A DNA stretch of 64,000 bases from the NCBI GenBank assembly GCA_021234535.1, contig CM037830.1:16981116-17045115 (forward strand). Reading direction: 5' to 3'. The translations under genes were made by a program, and so were the position numbers. Source of the stretch: Stichopus chloronotus. Lineage: Eukaryota; Echinodermata; Holothuroidea; Aspidochirotida; Stichopodidae. Under the pieces are notes generated by a model. That model made no database searches. It worked only from the letters and a program-made list of their open reading frames with translations, and had not been told where the DNA came from. Below, piece by piece: positions 1 through 11,194 of the stretch (its first letter is position 1; the number at the start of each line of letters is the position of its first letter).

Positions 1-1703
1 TAATAGTATTGCTACTGTAAGTGTACCTTGAGTCGATAAGTACTTTTGAGTTGATCAATGCATTTTAAACTCAAGTGAGGCCATGTGGACGGAAAGGAAT
101 TTGAGAGTAAGCACCTCCTGCATTACAGTAGTATTTATTCAAACAACTTCAAAACCAAGTATTTGTTATTTTTAATTTTCCATGAAAATATTTTACGCAC
201 CGCCAAATTTGTAAGTCACAGTAATATTGCTGACTATCACATCTCAAATTGTACCAAAATATTGACCAGAAAAGGCAGAAGGTTTTCGATAAAACTCTCA
301 TTTGGAAGTAACATAAAAGAGACACTATTTTTATCTTTTTTGACATTGTTATGTATTAATCTGAAAATAAGCAGCATTTTGATAGGTCTCATAGTTACAC
401 TGATGTGATTGACTCAAAGTTCCATCATAAACCTGCTGTTATGTGCAGCCACTTACAATTCAAAACATATTTCCAAGTAATTACTCACTTTTAACACTTG
501 TAACCAAAAGGCATTAGAATGACAAGGACAAATTTATGAATATTTCTGTCAAGGTACATATGTTTTGATAATATTTTCATATTTTTAGGATTAAAATGTT
601 TGTTAGGTGATTGACTCATGATACCCCATGCTATAGCATAGGATTTCAATGTGTGAGACCATCAAAATCCTATACTTGAGCTATCATAGAATTAGGATTC
701 CAATGTCATTGTGTTAGAGTCAGGATTGGCAAGTGTATGAAGGTTTATGGATGAAAACTAGGGCCTATAAAGTCCTGGAACAGGGAAATGTGTTATGTTG
801 CACTCCATATCACAGCCTTTTCAGTTAACAGGTTTATTTAACCATTTATGTAACTTGCTACAAAATGTCCCAAAAATCAGGGAAATGGTTCATGCAGTAT
901 ACTGAAGTATCATGAGTTGATTACTTACAGTAATTAATATGGGAACCATCAGATATTTTAACAGTTACTAAAATCAAGAAAGCTTTGCAGTAATAATTGG
1001 TTAGGCTAGGTGTCTTTCCTTAGAGCTTTATTTTGGTGATGTCTATGTCAGTAGATTGAGTAATCCATATGAATTGTGAAGTGAAGGTCACAAAACACAA
1101 TGCAGTGTCTTTGAAGTAATCTTGAGTCAATCACTACCAAAAAAGAGCAAAGAAAAAATGATTAATTACCACAATTAAGAATAATGATGTTTATAAACAA
1201 GAACTTAATCTTTTCTTTCTCAAATTATACTATGCTACTATGCAAGCCTCTTTAAAAGCATTTTGGTCACAAATTTTGGTCATGCTTGCAAAGGTTTAGT
1301 TCATGCTCAAGCAGAAACTTAAAATATCGCCAAGTAACATATTTGCTTTGAACATCAAAAATTATAAGGCAAATTGTTTTTGATATTGTTTGAGGAATGT
1401 ACATTGTAGGTCACGTTTACATTGAAATCGCATCATGTCTGCATGACGCGGTGATGTTTAGAACACAGTGATCGACACATGATGATACTGATTGACTCAT
1501 GATTAATTACTCTACTTTTATTACAACTAGGTTAAGTTAGGCCTAACTGATACTTAGCCTAAGGATATCTTAACTATAAGAGTACCCATAAAAATGTTTT
1601 AGGTGACCATTCGAAGCATAAAACAGCAAAATTCAGCAACCACTCACACAAAGGGTTGCAAATATGGTGTACAGCTTCGTACTTACTTAGTGTTGAATTA
1701 CAA
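1..1703. other. Upstream region of MRPL42, no gene recognised
   Basis: I see no conserved exon here. The two short open frames at 85-408 (+) and 149-346 (-) overlap each other and resemble no family I recognise. The stretch is AT-rich and probably contains the 5' flank, and perhaps untranslated exons, of the MRPL42 homolog. Its most distinctive content is four copies of a TGACTCA-containing decamer, listed separately. Confidence 0.5.
407..1499. promoter_or_regulatory. Four copies of decamer GATTGACTCA upstream of MRPL42
   Basis: The decamer GATTGACTCA occurs at 407-416, 609-618 and 1490-1499 on the + strand, and as its complement at 1133-1142. Each copy contains TGACTCA, the consensus AP-1 (Fos/Jun) site. 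Four exact 10-mers in 1.1 kb is far above chance. Whether they act on the MRPL42 homolog starting at 1704 is inference, and they could instead be remnants of a repeat. Confidence 0.4.
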
Positions 1704-4700
1704 ATGTTGTCCTGTTTTTCACTTCAAGCTCAAAATCCAGCAGTATGGTCTGTTTGCGTATGGAGGAATGCTTCTAGGTGCTTCACAGCTCACAGGTAAT
1801 TTATGTATTTTCATGTTATCAAATAAGCCATTTGCAGTTAACTAGCATTCTGAATAACTCCAGTTACCGTGTAAAGGTGATTCCACACCTCGTGACAATT
1901 GTTTTTTAAATTTCAACAGATGTGATCCATACTGCAATCACTTCCCTGTTTGAAATACAGTACAGTGTTTAACTGTCAAGTGCTCATCCATGTACGTTTT
2001 TACCAACTTCTGAATGTGATTGGTATCATATATGTAAGAAGAGAAATGAGATAAGTTCATTGTTTCTTTGAACAGTAGTAAGTCGAATGCTAGGGTATCT
2101 CTTAATGCCCTTTGTTAATTGTTTTTACAGCTTTCCCAAAGTGTGTGAAACATCTGACAAGCAATGCATTGTGTGCTACCATCCAACCAATCCATTTGCA
2201 TATGAAAACACAAAGGTGTGTAATAGAAATTTGTGTATTCTTTGCATGATTTTGAGCATATATCAGAAGTCTCTGTTACCCAAAGCACAAAATATTCTTT
2301 GAAAAGAAAGATTGTTTGGTGAATTTCAGCTAAGTTGCTTAAAACTGTGAAAGATTCTGAAGACATAACATTAGAAGGAGATAAGCAAGAAACACTGCCC
2401 TTAATTGAAAGTATCAAAATATACTGCAGTTGATGAGATACATACCTGCTCATTTCATGGTAGGCTGAAAGTGCGAATGCCCTCCATCTTACCTGTTTCA
2501 TTTATGGGTGCACAGGTGCATGCTTTTGCAATAGTTTGCAAAAGAGTGAATATATAATGTATTATCATATTCCACCCTGATCTAAGTCAGAACCAGGGTA
2601 TCTGTTAGTCCATTAGTTTTCTTTCCTACAAGTTTCCAAACTGCATGGAGGGGGTGACGGTGATAATCCCTGCCACATTCAACTTAATCTGGTTATTCTG
2701 GCACTAGATCCATTTCAAAGACCTATGCTTCGACTTAAAGCTCGCCTGCTGTGAGCTGAATGCATGTGTTTGTAGTCCTCATATGTCACAGATTCTGGTT
2801 TAATAGTAATAAATGAACATGACAGGATTCAAGAAGAATATATTTAGTCTTATAAAAAGATATCTTGCTGGCAACATCAATTAATGCTGGTGATGCTGGC
2901 AGAGTTTCCCCAAATCTGAAAATCAGATGATAATGAAACTGTTTCTGTTCTTTTGACAGCCTATACCCAGAGCAGACCCATCAAAACCCAAGGTAAGAGA
3001 AAAAGTGTCATTTTTCTGGTGTTACTGATCAGAGTTGTAGCCACAGTGGGTGGCACCAGCTAGCCCCTTCAGGGACTAGTAATAGTTCCACCTGACTTGT
3101 GGAATCAGACTGCTGGCCACAAACTTCAGAAAATGTAGTAAATATGATGGGCGAAGCAGTCTTTTGAGTTATCATTCAAAGATTTTGCCTGTAATTTCCC
3201 ATAAAACTGCTTTGTACAAGACACAGTGCGCTCTGGTAACTGCTCCTTGGACCCACACCGGAGCATTGCCCTGGACACCAGCCTTGTGTGAGCTCCTGGG
3301 CCCCTCCAGAAGTGGCTGGTTTCCTTGCCTGGAGCCCAGCACGAAAATTTTGTCTAACTACAATCCTGTTTCAATACTGATTATGATTGTTTGGACAATA
3401 ATGCTCTCACAAGAACAGAAGGATGTTAAACTGACCTGACCATGTTATGTATCAAAGTATCAGCTGAGAGTTGCTTGTCAGATTAAGACGGTAATGTAAA
3501 CAACCATATTTTTTTATGCTTTATTTTCGGATGTTCCTAGATCATGAAGTCTTAATTAATTCTCACCCTAACACTGTAGTATTCCTTTACTATATATTTA
3601 ACCAGTTACAGTATCTGTATGGCATTCACATTAGTGTGTATCTTTCACAATCAACAGGAGTCTGTGGATGGGGTACTCAAGGTGAAATTCCTGTCTGAGA
3701 AATGGAGGAAGGAGCAAGAAGGGCCGAGTCCAGAGGAGTTGGGAAAAATGTTTTACACTACCAAGCACAGATGGTACCCCATGTGAGTACATACATAGAT
3801 CAGTTAATCATTCTTAGTTATTGATCATGTCTGTAACTTACAGACTGAAGTGTCAAGGTACTTCCAACTAATAGCAAAGTGCAAAATTGCCAGCTGCTAC
3901 CAAGGAATACCCACCTCAGAAGGCGTGAAAGCTTTCACATCAACAACTTAGGGATTACCCTCCCTCCTCTAATGGAAATGTCTTTTGTATAGATTGAACA
4001 AATATGTTGCATAAAATATGTAATTTCATACCAATGTCCTGTTTTATGTATGAACGTTTTGTCCTGTGCTTCATTTAGTTGGTATGTATAAATTCTGCCA
4101 TATCAAAGTAGCGGGGGCTGTGGTTGCCGTAGTAACATCTGTTCATTGTAGTGTTTGTGTGGATACTGTACGAATTGCCTTACTTGTTAATATGTTGTCT
4201 CAGGGAGAGGACCTTGGAGAAATTTTTATTGTGCAATGAAATTTGATGAATTGCTGATTGCAGTAGATTGCAAAAAAATAAAAGTAATATGGTTACAGTG
4301 CTATAAGATCCTGGACAGTCTGTTAACTTTTGCTCTTCTCAATGCTAGGAACATTCTTATTTGGTGAGAGTCATAGTGTTCTGCATCAATTTAATTATGA
4401 ACATAGCAGCTCAGATGGAAGCCTGAATGGACTTCACACTTGGTACTAACATGTTGCTTGTGGTTTTTAAGGGAATAAGCAGTGATCCCTACTTTATTTT
4501 GAAAATTAGTAAAATCTTGCAGTTTTTTCTCTTTTCTCCACAAGTATTTTTCATGATGTTGCTGAATATCAAGTATTGCATAAGGAAGATTTTATGCTGC
4601 AAAACTGAGCAATTCAACAACCAGAGCACCAAGGGTGCAGATGCTCAAACCTGTATAGCCTGAAGATGCCATTTACATTATCATTAAGTCAAATCGTAGG

Positions 4701-7644
4701 AACCACTATCATTATACAAAATCATCAGCATTGTACAAGAGAATCTGTAGGACTGCACAATTTGAGGAATTTTATAAGCACCAACAGTGCTCTAGTTCAA
4801 AGATTATTAATAAGTTTGTGAAAGTTTTGATGGGTACTTCCAATAACAATGCTTATAATTAGCATCACTATTCACATTTAATAATTATGAAAACTGTCAA
4901 TTTTTATTTTTTCTCCATGGTTTGTGCTGGAAGTGGGTGTATGAATTAGTCCTAATGTAGAAAAGTGAATTTACACAAATTTTCTAAAATCAATTTAAAT
5001 CATTAACTGCTCACTCATTAGTGGTTACTTTGTGATTCATCATGGTGACCCTCTTGTTTGACCGTCAATCTTCATGGAAGCCTTGTGTATGGAAAGGAAG
5101 CTTAACAAACCAGAAAGTCAAATGACTTAGTGATTCCTTGCCGATATCTACTTTTTTCGTACACACACAATCACTTACCAACAAAAGCAACTCAGTGGCG
5201 AAGGGAAGGGACCATGTCAAAATGAAAAACACCAGAAAGTCAAAAGGCTTTGTGAATCCTTGCAACATGGTTATATTATAACAAACATGAATTATCCACA
5301 TGACAAGTTTGAGAGCAGTTTGACCTCTCATGACCTCAAATGACCTTTGATCTCCACCCAAAAACAATAAGAATCATCTACTCAATATGACCAACCAACA
5401 CACCACGTATGACATCAGTCACAGTCACCCTTCTAGAGATAATGTGTTTACAAGGTTTTTACGGTTTGACCTTTGGTGACCTCAAATAACCTTTGACCTC
5501 CACCAAAAACAATAGGGATCATCTACACAATATGACCAACCCACACATTAAGTATGACATCAGTCACAGTTATGCTTCTGGAGATATTGTGTTTACAAGG
5601 TTTTCACAGTTTGTTCTTTGGTGACCTCAAATGACCTTTGACCTCCACCACAAACAGTAGGGATCATCTACTCAATATGACCAACCCACACATCAAGTAT
5701 GACATCAGTCACAGTTACTCTTCTAGAGATATTGTATTTACAAGGTTTTTACAGTTTGACCTTTGGTGACCTCAAATGACCTTTGACCTCGACCAAAAAC
5801 AATAGGGATCATCTATTTAATAAGACCAACCCACACACCAAGTATGACATCAGCCACAGTTACCCTTCTGGAGATATTGTGTTTACAAGGTTTTTACCAT
5901 TTGACCTCTGGTGACCTCAAATGACCTTTGACCTCCACCACAAACAATAGGGATCATCTACTCAATATGACCAACCAACACACCTTGTATGACATCAGTC
6001 ACAGTTACCATTCTTGAGATATTGTGTTTACAAGGTTTTCACATTTTGACCTCTGTTGACCTCAAATGACCTTTGACCTCCACCAAAAACAATAGGGGTC
6101 ATCTACTCACTATGACCAACCCACACACCAAGTATGAGATCATTCATGGGTACACTTCTTTAGATATCGTGTTTACAAGCAGCGTCACACACGCACTCAC
6201 CCACACACACACATACACACACAACATCACCATCGCATAGATTCCTTCGGCCTTCGGCAAGGAATAAAAAATGACAGGTATGTGAAGACTAACTGAAGTT
6301 CATGAAACAACATAAAGTGTCCCTTTGATGTCTATATACTTGTCAACATACCTTAGGGCAATATAGAGTTTCATTTTGTACACCCACACTGTGCCATTAT
6401 GCAATTATCATTCATGTGCAGTAGGGATATTTGAGATGTGATATGACAGTTACAAGAAGTACTTTAGGGGAAGCATTTTGCAGAATTTCATAAAATGGGC
6501 CATAGAGCCCACATAGAACCATAGACTACAAATTCATGAACAACCTACGATAAGCACTAACAGAGATGACAAACCATTAACATTGTATGAGAGAATATGA
6601 AGGAGAAAAGCACTTTGCAGAATTTCATAAAATGGACCATAGGATCCACTTGGGACCTTGGACTGAAAGTTTTTGATAACCCCACATGGACTAACACCCA
6701 AGCAACATTGTGTCCAGGTTTCATATAATTCTATGGAAGCATTCAAACAAAATTGAATAAAGTGGGCCATAGGGCCCACATGGAACTGTGGACAAAAAAT
6801 CCCTGATAACGAACAGATTGTGACGAACCATCAACATTGTACAAGAGAATCTCTGGGAGAAGCATTTTGCAGAATTTTATTAAATGGGTCATAGGACCCA
6901 CTTGGGACCTTGGCACAAAAATTGTTGAACACCACAAATGGCCCATCACCTCTAGAACAAAGTGTCCAAGTTTCATGGAAATCCATGAAAACATGACAGA
7001 GAAGCATTTTGAACAATTCTGAATGGATAGACAAGCCCTGTCACAATAACTCACGCACATTTCCTGGTGTGAGCTAACAATAATATCACATAATCAAAAA
7101 GAACTATTCATGAATTAGCTTGGGGGATGTACTCATTTAGTTTGGAGTGACCTGTTGTAGACAACGGCCAGCATGTGTAAACAATGTTTTCAAATCTTTT
7201 AATAGTGCTTTGATAACAACCAGGGTGTACCTGCCTTATAAGCTTAGCCTATATGCAATATGCTTCATCGTTATTGTAGATGGATGTTTGTCTGATGTGG
7301 TTTTTTTTCTTCGAGGTTGGGAGGGTGGATTTGAAGCTAGACTAAGTTAATGGTGTTAGAGAACACTGGTGATGACTGGCTGTCTAGTGGATATTCTCTG
7401 GGTGGCTCTGTCAGACTGTTAGGAAAGGTGCCCACAATTTATTACTTTGTAAAGAAATCTGTTCATTTTCCATATATAAACAATTCAAAGCTTGCATACC
7501 TCCATGAGTTTCACCTAAGTCTATCTTTTGTAGACTATACCTTAGCAAACAATTTATTTATTCTTTCATTCATTGCGCCACAGAGGAATAAGACGTCGTA
7601 TGGCTCGGAGGCTGTGGCCCAAGAGAGACAGACCATATTTGTGA
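1704..7644 (+). CDS. MRPL42: Large ribosomal subunit protein mL42, mitochondrial (MRPL42 homolog), 5 exons
   Basis: The coding exons are 1704-1795, 2131-2215, 2960-2992, 3658-3782 and 7584-7644. All junctions are GT-AG, the phases agree (2,0,0,2), and the product is 131 residues against 142 in human. Exon 2 reads CIVCYHPTNPFAYENTK and exon 3 continues PIPRADPSKPK, matching the conserved IVCYHP...YEHTKPIPRPDP block of MRPL42. Exon 4 ends GKMFYTTKHRWYP, the family's signature. Exon 5 gives a short basic tail (GIRRRMARRLWPKRDRPYL). Residues 1-31 are rich in Arg, Ser and hydrophobics, as expected for a mitochondrial presequence, but exon 1 rests only on phase, the donor site and this composition. 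The apparent TGA after WYPM in exon 4 lies in the intron donor GTGAGT. The protein is a structural part of the mitochondrial 39S subunit. Intron 4 (3.8 kb) holds a 145-bp repeat element and a minisatellite. Exons 2-4 are very sure, exon 5 likely, exon 1 probable. Confidence 0.88.
5107..6265 (+). mobile_element. Helentron/HINE-like element 1 with six 145-bp core repeats
   Basis: This element lies in MRPL42 intron 4. Its leader (AGAAAGTCAAAAGGCTTTGT then GAATCCTTGC) starts near 5230, and a similar partial leader lies just before it at 5107-5140. Six tandem units follow, with the core AAATGACCTTTGACCTC recurring every 145 bp (near 5341, 5486, 5631, 5776, 5921, 6066). A (CA)n tract at about 6185-6225 leads to a terminus at 6233-6265 containing a hairpin (ATTCCTT...AAGGAAT around GCC-TTC-GGC). 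GGCAAGGAAT at the right end is the complement of ATTCCTTGCC in the leader. This plan resembles HINE, pearl and DINE-1 elements, which are non-autonomous Helentrons. There is no coding capacity. The family assignment is inference and the architecture is direct observation. Confidence 0.65.
6470..7025 (+). repeat. Minisatellite with alternating units of about 130 bp
   Basis: Four units begin with variants of GCAGAATTTCATAAAATGGG followed by a CCATAG(G)RCCCAC motif, at about 6482, 6612, 6752 and 6872. Units 1 and 3 share 'cccacatggaac' and units 2 and 4 share 'cccacttgggaccttgg', so the higher-order period is about 260-270 bp. The block lies in MRPL42 intron 4, 0.2 kb after the 145-bp repeat element. 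The open frames over it on both strands are by-products of the repeat. Confidence 0.7.
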
Positions 7645-7725
7645 TGAAGTCAGGAGGCAGTAATCCTTGTCAGTGTCGGACGCAGCATGTGACAGGAGAG
7701 TGGACCGATTCAAATTAGATTGTCT

Positions 7726-7859
7726 TGATCACACGGATCCATGTGAACATCATGTCGGGTGTGATAGCTTACAAGTGATCATGCATGAGGGCACAATTCC
7801 ACATGAGCAGAATAATGTGATCATGATCGTGGTGGTCTTGTGAATGGCCCATGTGATCA
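7726..7859. repeat. Cluster of four TGATCA palindromes in the MRPL42 3' flank
   Basis: TGATCA occurs at 7726-7731, 7776-7781, 7818-7823 and 7854-7859, just after the MRPL42 stop codon at 7644 and so probably in its 3' UTR. Most copies sit in a wider GTGATCATG context. No function is evident. Confidence 0.5.
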
Positions 7860-8166
7860 TGGTGACAAGCATGTGAACGCAGCCACGGTAACTTGTGTAA
7901 CTCCCACAGGGTTAGCAAATGATGTTTTTTTTTTTATCACAGAAACTTCCTATTGAGTTTGCAGTATCCTGTGGCGTGAAGTACCTTAAACAGAGGAATG
8001 TGCAACTACAAAGTAATGTCTATGATCTGATAATGTACAGGAGGTATGAATATACATCAACACAAAATGGTTTACATAATTACGCCATGACAGAGAACAC
8101 GAAGAAATAACAACTTGACAGTTCGTGTATTTTTTATTCCCTACCTTGTTTCTATCATTAACAATG

Positions 8167-8172
8167 AATAAA
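8167..8172 (+). terminator. Candidate polyadenylation signal AATAAA for MRPL42
   Basis: AATAAA lies 520 bp after the MRPL42 stop. A second copy is at 8247-8252. Either could set the 3' end, and AT-rich DNA also gives such hexamers by chance. Confidence 0.25.
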
Positions 8173-8504
8173 AGTTACTTTCTAGAAGGATACATAAATT
8201 GGAAAAGTTACTTTAAGCAAACCTTCCAAAAGAGGGTTCACTTTATAATAAAAGGTCAGCAGCTATCACTATACCAGTGACTAAATTTAAAGTGATATCT
8301 GATAGAAGGTCATAAATAAAATATGTTCAACTTGTAAAAATTTTCTTTATCATACATCTGTAGTTTTATATTCTCTCTAGAGCTTCAGAGAAAGCAGTGA
8401 TCATAGTTACAACCAATGCAAACCACTAAACTCAGGCTTTGAGGCTGTCGTATGATAATTTTTTTTGATGTATAGTCGATAATGGTAGTGACATTTGGAG
8501 CACT

Positions 8505-8575
8505 AAAGCTTAGCAACCAGGAGGTTCAGGTCCGATTCTTGGCCAGGACACAGTAGGATTGGTATTTCATCCAAA
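8505..8575 (+). other. Possible degenerate tRNA-derived SINE fragment
   Basis: The segment GGTTCAGGTCCGATTCTTGG (about 8521-8541) resembles a decayed Pol III B box within a T-arm-like context, followed by the 'ggccaggacac' type of tail seen in tRNA-derived SINEs. I cannot fold a complete tRNA here or find a clear A box, so this is only a possible SINE remnant. Confidence 0.2.
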
Positions 8576-8645
8576 AGTCATCTAAAGTTTTGTCATCTGA
8601 CCTGACCTCGTGAAAGAGAGATGCGCAGCTTGATCAAAATTGTTC

Positions 8646-8721
8646 GTTGGTAGGCACCCAACGTAAAGTTGTAATATATTATGTATACGTATATCAACTT
8701 CACGTCGGGGTGACTACCAAC
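8646..8721. repeat. Imperfect 76-bp inverted repeat
   Basis: GTTGGTAG at the left pairs with CTACCAAC at the right. Inside, AAAGTTG pairs with CAACTT across an AT-rich loop that itself contains GTATAC. It may be a small foldback MITE. Confidence 0.4.
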
Positions 8722-8965
8722 TCAACACTTTTAGATGAAATGTAGCTTCTTTTTCTTTTTTCCTGCTGACTATTGACTTACATTACACATTACTATTATA
8801 CAAATGTTGTAGGATAATTTCACCTTGGTTACAGTTATCATTAGTTCCAAAACTTTCAAAGTAAAAACAGCATAATCAGCAAAGATAGTCACTTCTTGAA
8901 GTTAACATAGTATTGTTGTCCTAAGAAATAACCTCTTAGCGGTCGGTTAGTGAATACAGAGACTT

Positions 8966-10755
8966 AAACCAGAAAGCCAAAAGGCTTTGTGATTCCTTGC
9001 CACATGGTTATATTATAACAAGCATGAATTATTCACATGACAAGTATGAGATCAACTGCAGTTACTGGTCTTGAAACACCACATTAATAAGCCTTTAACC
9101 CAAATAACCTTTATTTTGGTGACCTCAAATGACATTTGACGTCCACTAAAAGCAATAGGGATCACCTACCCAGTATGGGGAACCTACACATCAAGTATGA
9201 CATCAGTCAACATTACTCTTCTGGAGATAATGTGCTAGAAAATTTTCACCTCGGGGGACCTCAAACGACCTTTGACCTCCACAAAAACAATAGGAGTCAT
9301 GTACTTGATATGACTAACCCACACACCAAGTATGACATCAGTCACACTTCTAGAGATACTGTGTTTACAATGTGTTTACAGTTTGACTCAGGGTGACCTC
9401 AAGTGACCTTTATCTCCACCAAAAACGATAGGGATCATCTACTCAATATGTCTAACCCACACACTAGGTATGACATCAGACACAGTTACCGTTCTTGAGA
9501 TATCGTGTTTACAAGGTTTTCACATTTTGACCTCTGGTGACCTCAAATGACCTTTGACCTCCACCAAAAGCAATAGGGACCATCTACTTAATATGACCAA
9601 CCCACACAGTAAGTATGACATCAGTCACAGTTACTCTTCTGCAGATACTGTGTTTACAAGGTTTTTCCAGTTTGACCTCCATTGACCTCAAATGACCTTT
9701 GACCGCCACCAAAAACGATAGGGATCATCTACTCAATATGTCTAACCCACACACTAGGTATGACATCAGTCACAGTTACCGTTCTTGAGATATCGTGTTT
9801 ACAAGGTTTTCACATTTTGACCTCTGGTGACTCCAAATGACCTTTGACCTCCACTAAAAACAATAGGGATCATCTACTCAATATGACCAACTCACACACC
9901 AAGTATGACATCAGTCACAGTTACCCTTCTGGAGATATTATGTTTACAAGGTTTTTCCAGTTTGACCTCCGTTGACCTCAAATGACCTTTGACCTCCACT
10001 AAAAACAATAGGGATCATCCACTCATTATGACTAACCCACACACTAGGTATGACATCAGACACAGTTACCCCTCTTGAGATATCATGTTTACAAGGTTTT
10101 CACATTTTGACCTCTGTTGACCTCAAGCGACCTTTGACCTCCACTAAAAACAATAGGGATCATCTACTCAATATGAACAACCCACACACTAAGTATGACA
10201 TCAGTCACAGTTACCGTTCTTGAGATATCGTGTTTACAAGGTTTTCACATTTTGACCTCTGGTGACCCCAAATGACCTTTGACCTCCACTAAAAACAATA
10301 GGGATCATCTACTCAATATGACCAACTCACACACCAAGTATGACATCAGTCACAGTTACCGTTCTTGAGATATCGTGTTTACAAGGTTTTCACATTTTGA
10401 CCTCTGTTGACCTCAAATGACCTTTGACCTCCACTAAAAACAATAGGGATCATCTACTCAATATGAACAACCCACACACTAAGTATGACATTAGTCACAG
10501 TTACCGTTCTTGAGATATCGTGTTTACAAGGTTTTCACATTTTGACCTCTGGTGACCCCAAATGACCTTTGACCTCCACCAAAAACAATAGGGATCATCT
10601 ACTCAATATGACCAACCCACACACCAAGTATGACATCAGTCATGGTTACCCTTCTTGAGATATCGTGTTTACAAGAAGTCTCACATACATACACACACAC
10701 ACACACGACATCACCATCGCATAGATTCCTTCTGCCTTCGGCAAGGAATCAAAAA
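8966..10755 (+). mobile_element. Helentron/HINE-like element 2 with about eleven 145-bp core repeats
   Basis: The leader at about 8969-9000 contains the hairpin AAAGCC-AAAA-GGCTTT and then GATTCCTTGCC. About eleven tandem units follow. The core AAATGACCTTTGACCTC falls at 9545, 9690, 9835, 9980, 10125, 10270, 10415 and 10560, exactly 145 bp apart. The earlier units (near 9121, 9265, 9404) are more diverged. A short (CA)n run at about 10690-10708 precedes the terminal hairpin, which ends GGCAAGGAATC at 10750 and complements the leader. The element sits between the converging 3' ends of MRPL42 and the FAM50 homolog. The last four units form a 290-bp higher-order repeat in which TCTGTTGACC and TCTGGTGACC alternate. 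It has no coding capacity. Confidence 0.7.
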
Positions 10756-11194
10756 TCTATGAATGGAGCAGATCAGGGTCAAGCCAGTTGAATTTCCACC
10801 TCACAATTCATTCTGGAGAGGGGTTTTCTATTGTATCGTGTCACCATTAAATCACATGTCACAAATATTTTGGGGTCATGGTAGTCTCTTCAAACTAAGC
10901 TGAAGTGTTGATTTTGATATTCTACAATGAAACAATGACAACATGAAGAGCAGCGAGTGATGAAACTCATGGAGACAACAGGAGTAAAGATCTACGTGTC
11001 AACATATCTTCGTAATGTATCTGTGTCCAATTCTGTTGCGATTAATGTCCTTCAAGTGGTTTTGTCTTATTTCCTGTGACACACTTTTCCGTCCAATGAA
11101 AATGGCACCAAATGTGACCAGTGTGAAGGATGATTACTTTGATATTCCCGAACCAAGTTCTCGATGGCAAACTGAATGTTGAGTGCCAGGTGCT

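Noticed and set aside
3516..3698. 60-residue open frame over MRPL42 exon 4
   Set aside because: It is in a different frame. The conserved ESVDGVLKV to HRWYP reading uses the other frame with proper splice sites.
5340..6175. 145-bp array considered as a CRISPR-like array
   Set aside because: Units are long, repeats and 'spacers' are equally conserved, and the genome is eukaryotic. It is a tandem repeat.
6534..7060. Overlapping open frames on both strands
   Set aside because: They arise from the minisatellite at 6470-7025 and repeat the same words (GSYDPF, VPSGSYGPF).
7350..7718. 122-residue open frame overlapping MRPL42 exon 5
   Set aside because: It reads the exon in another frame. Using acceptor 7583/7584 with the split codon gives the basic tail expected of the family.
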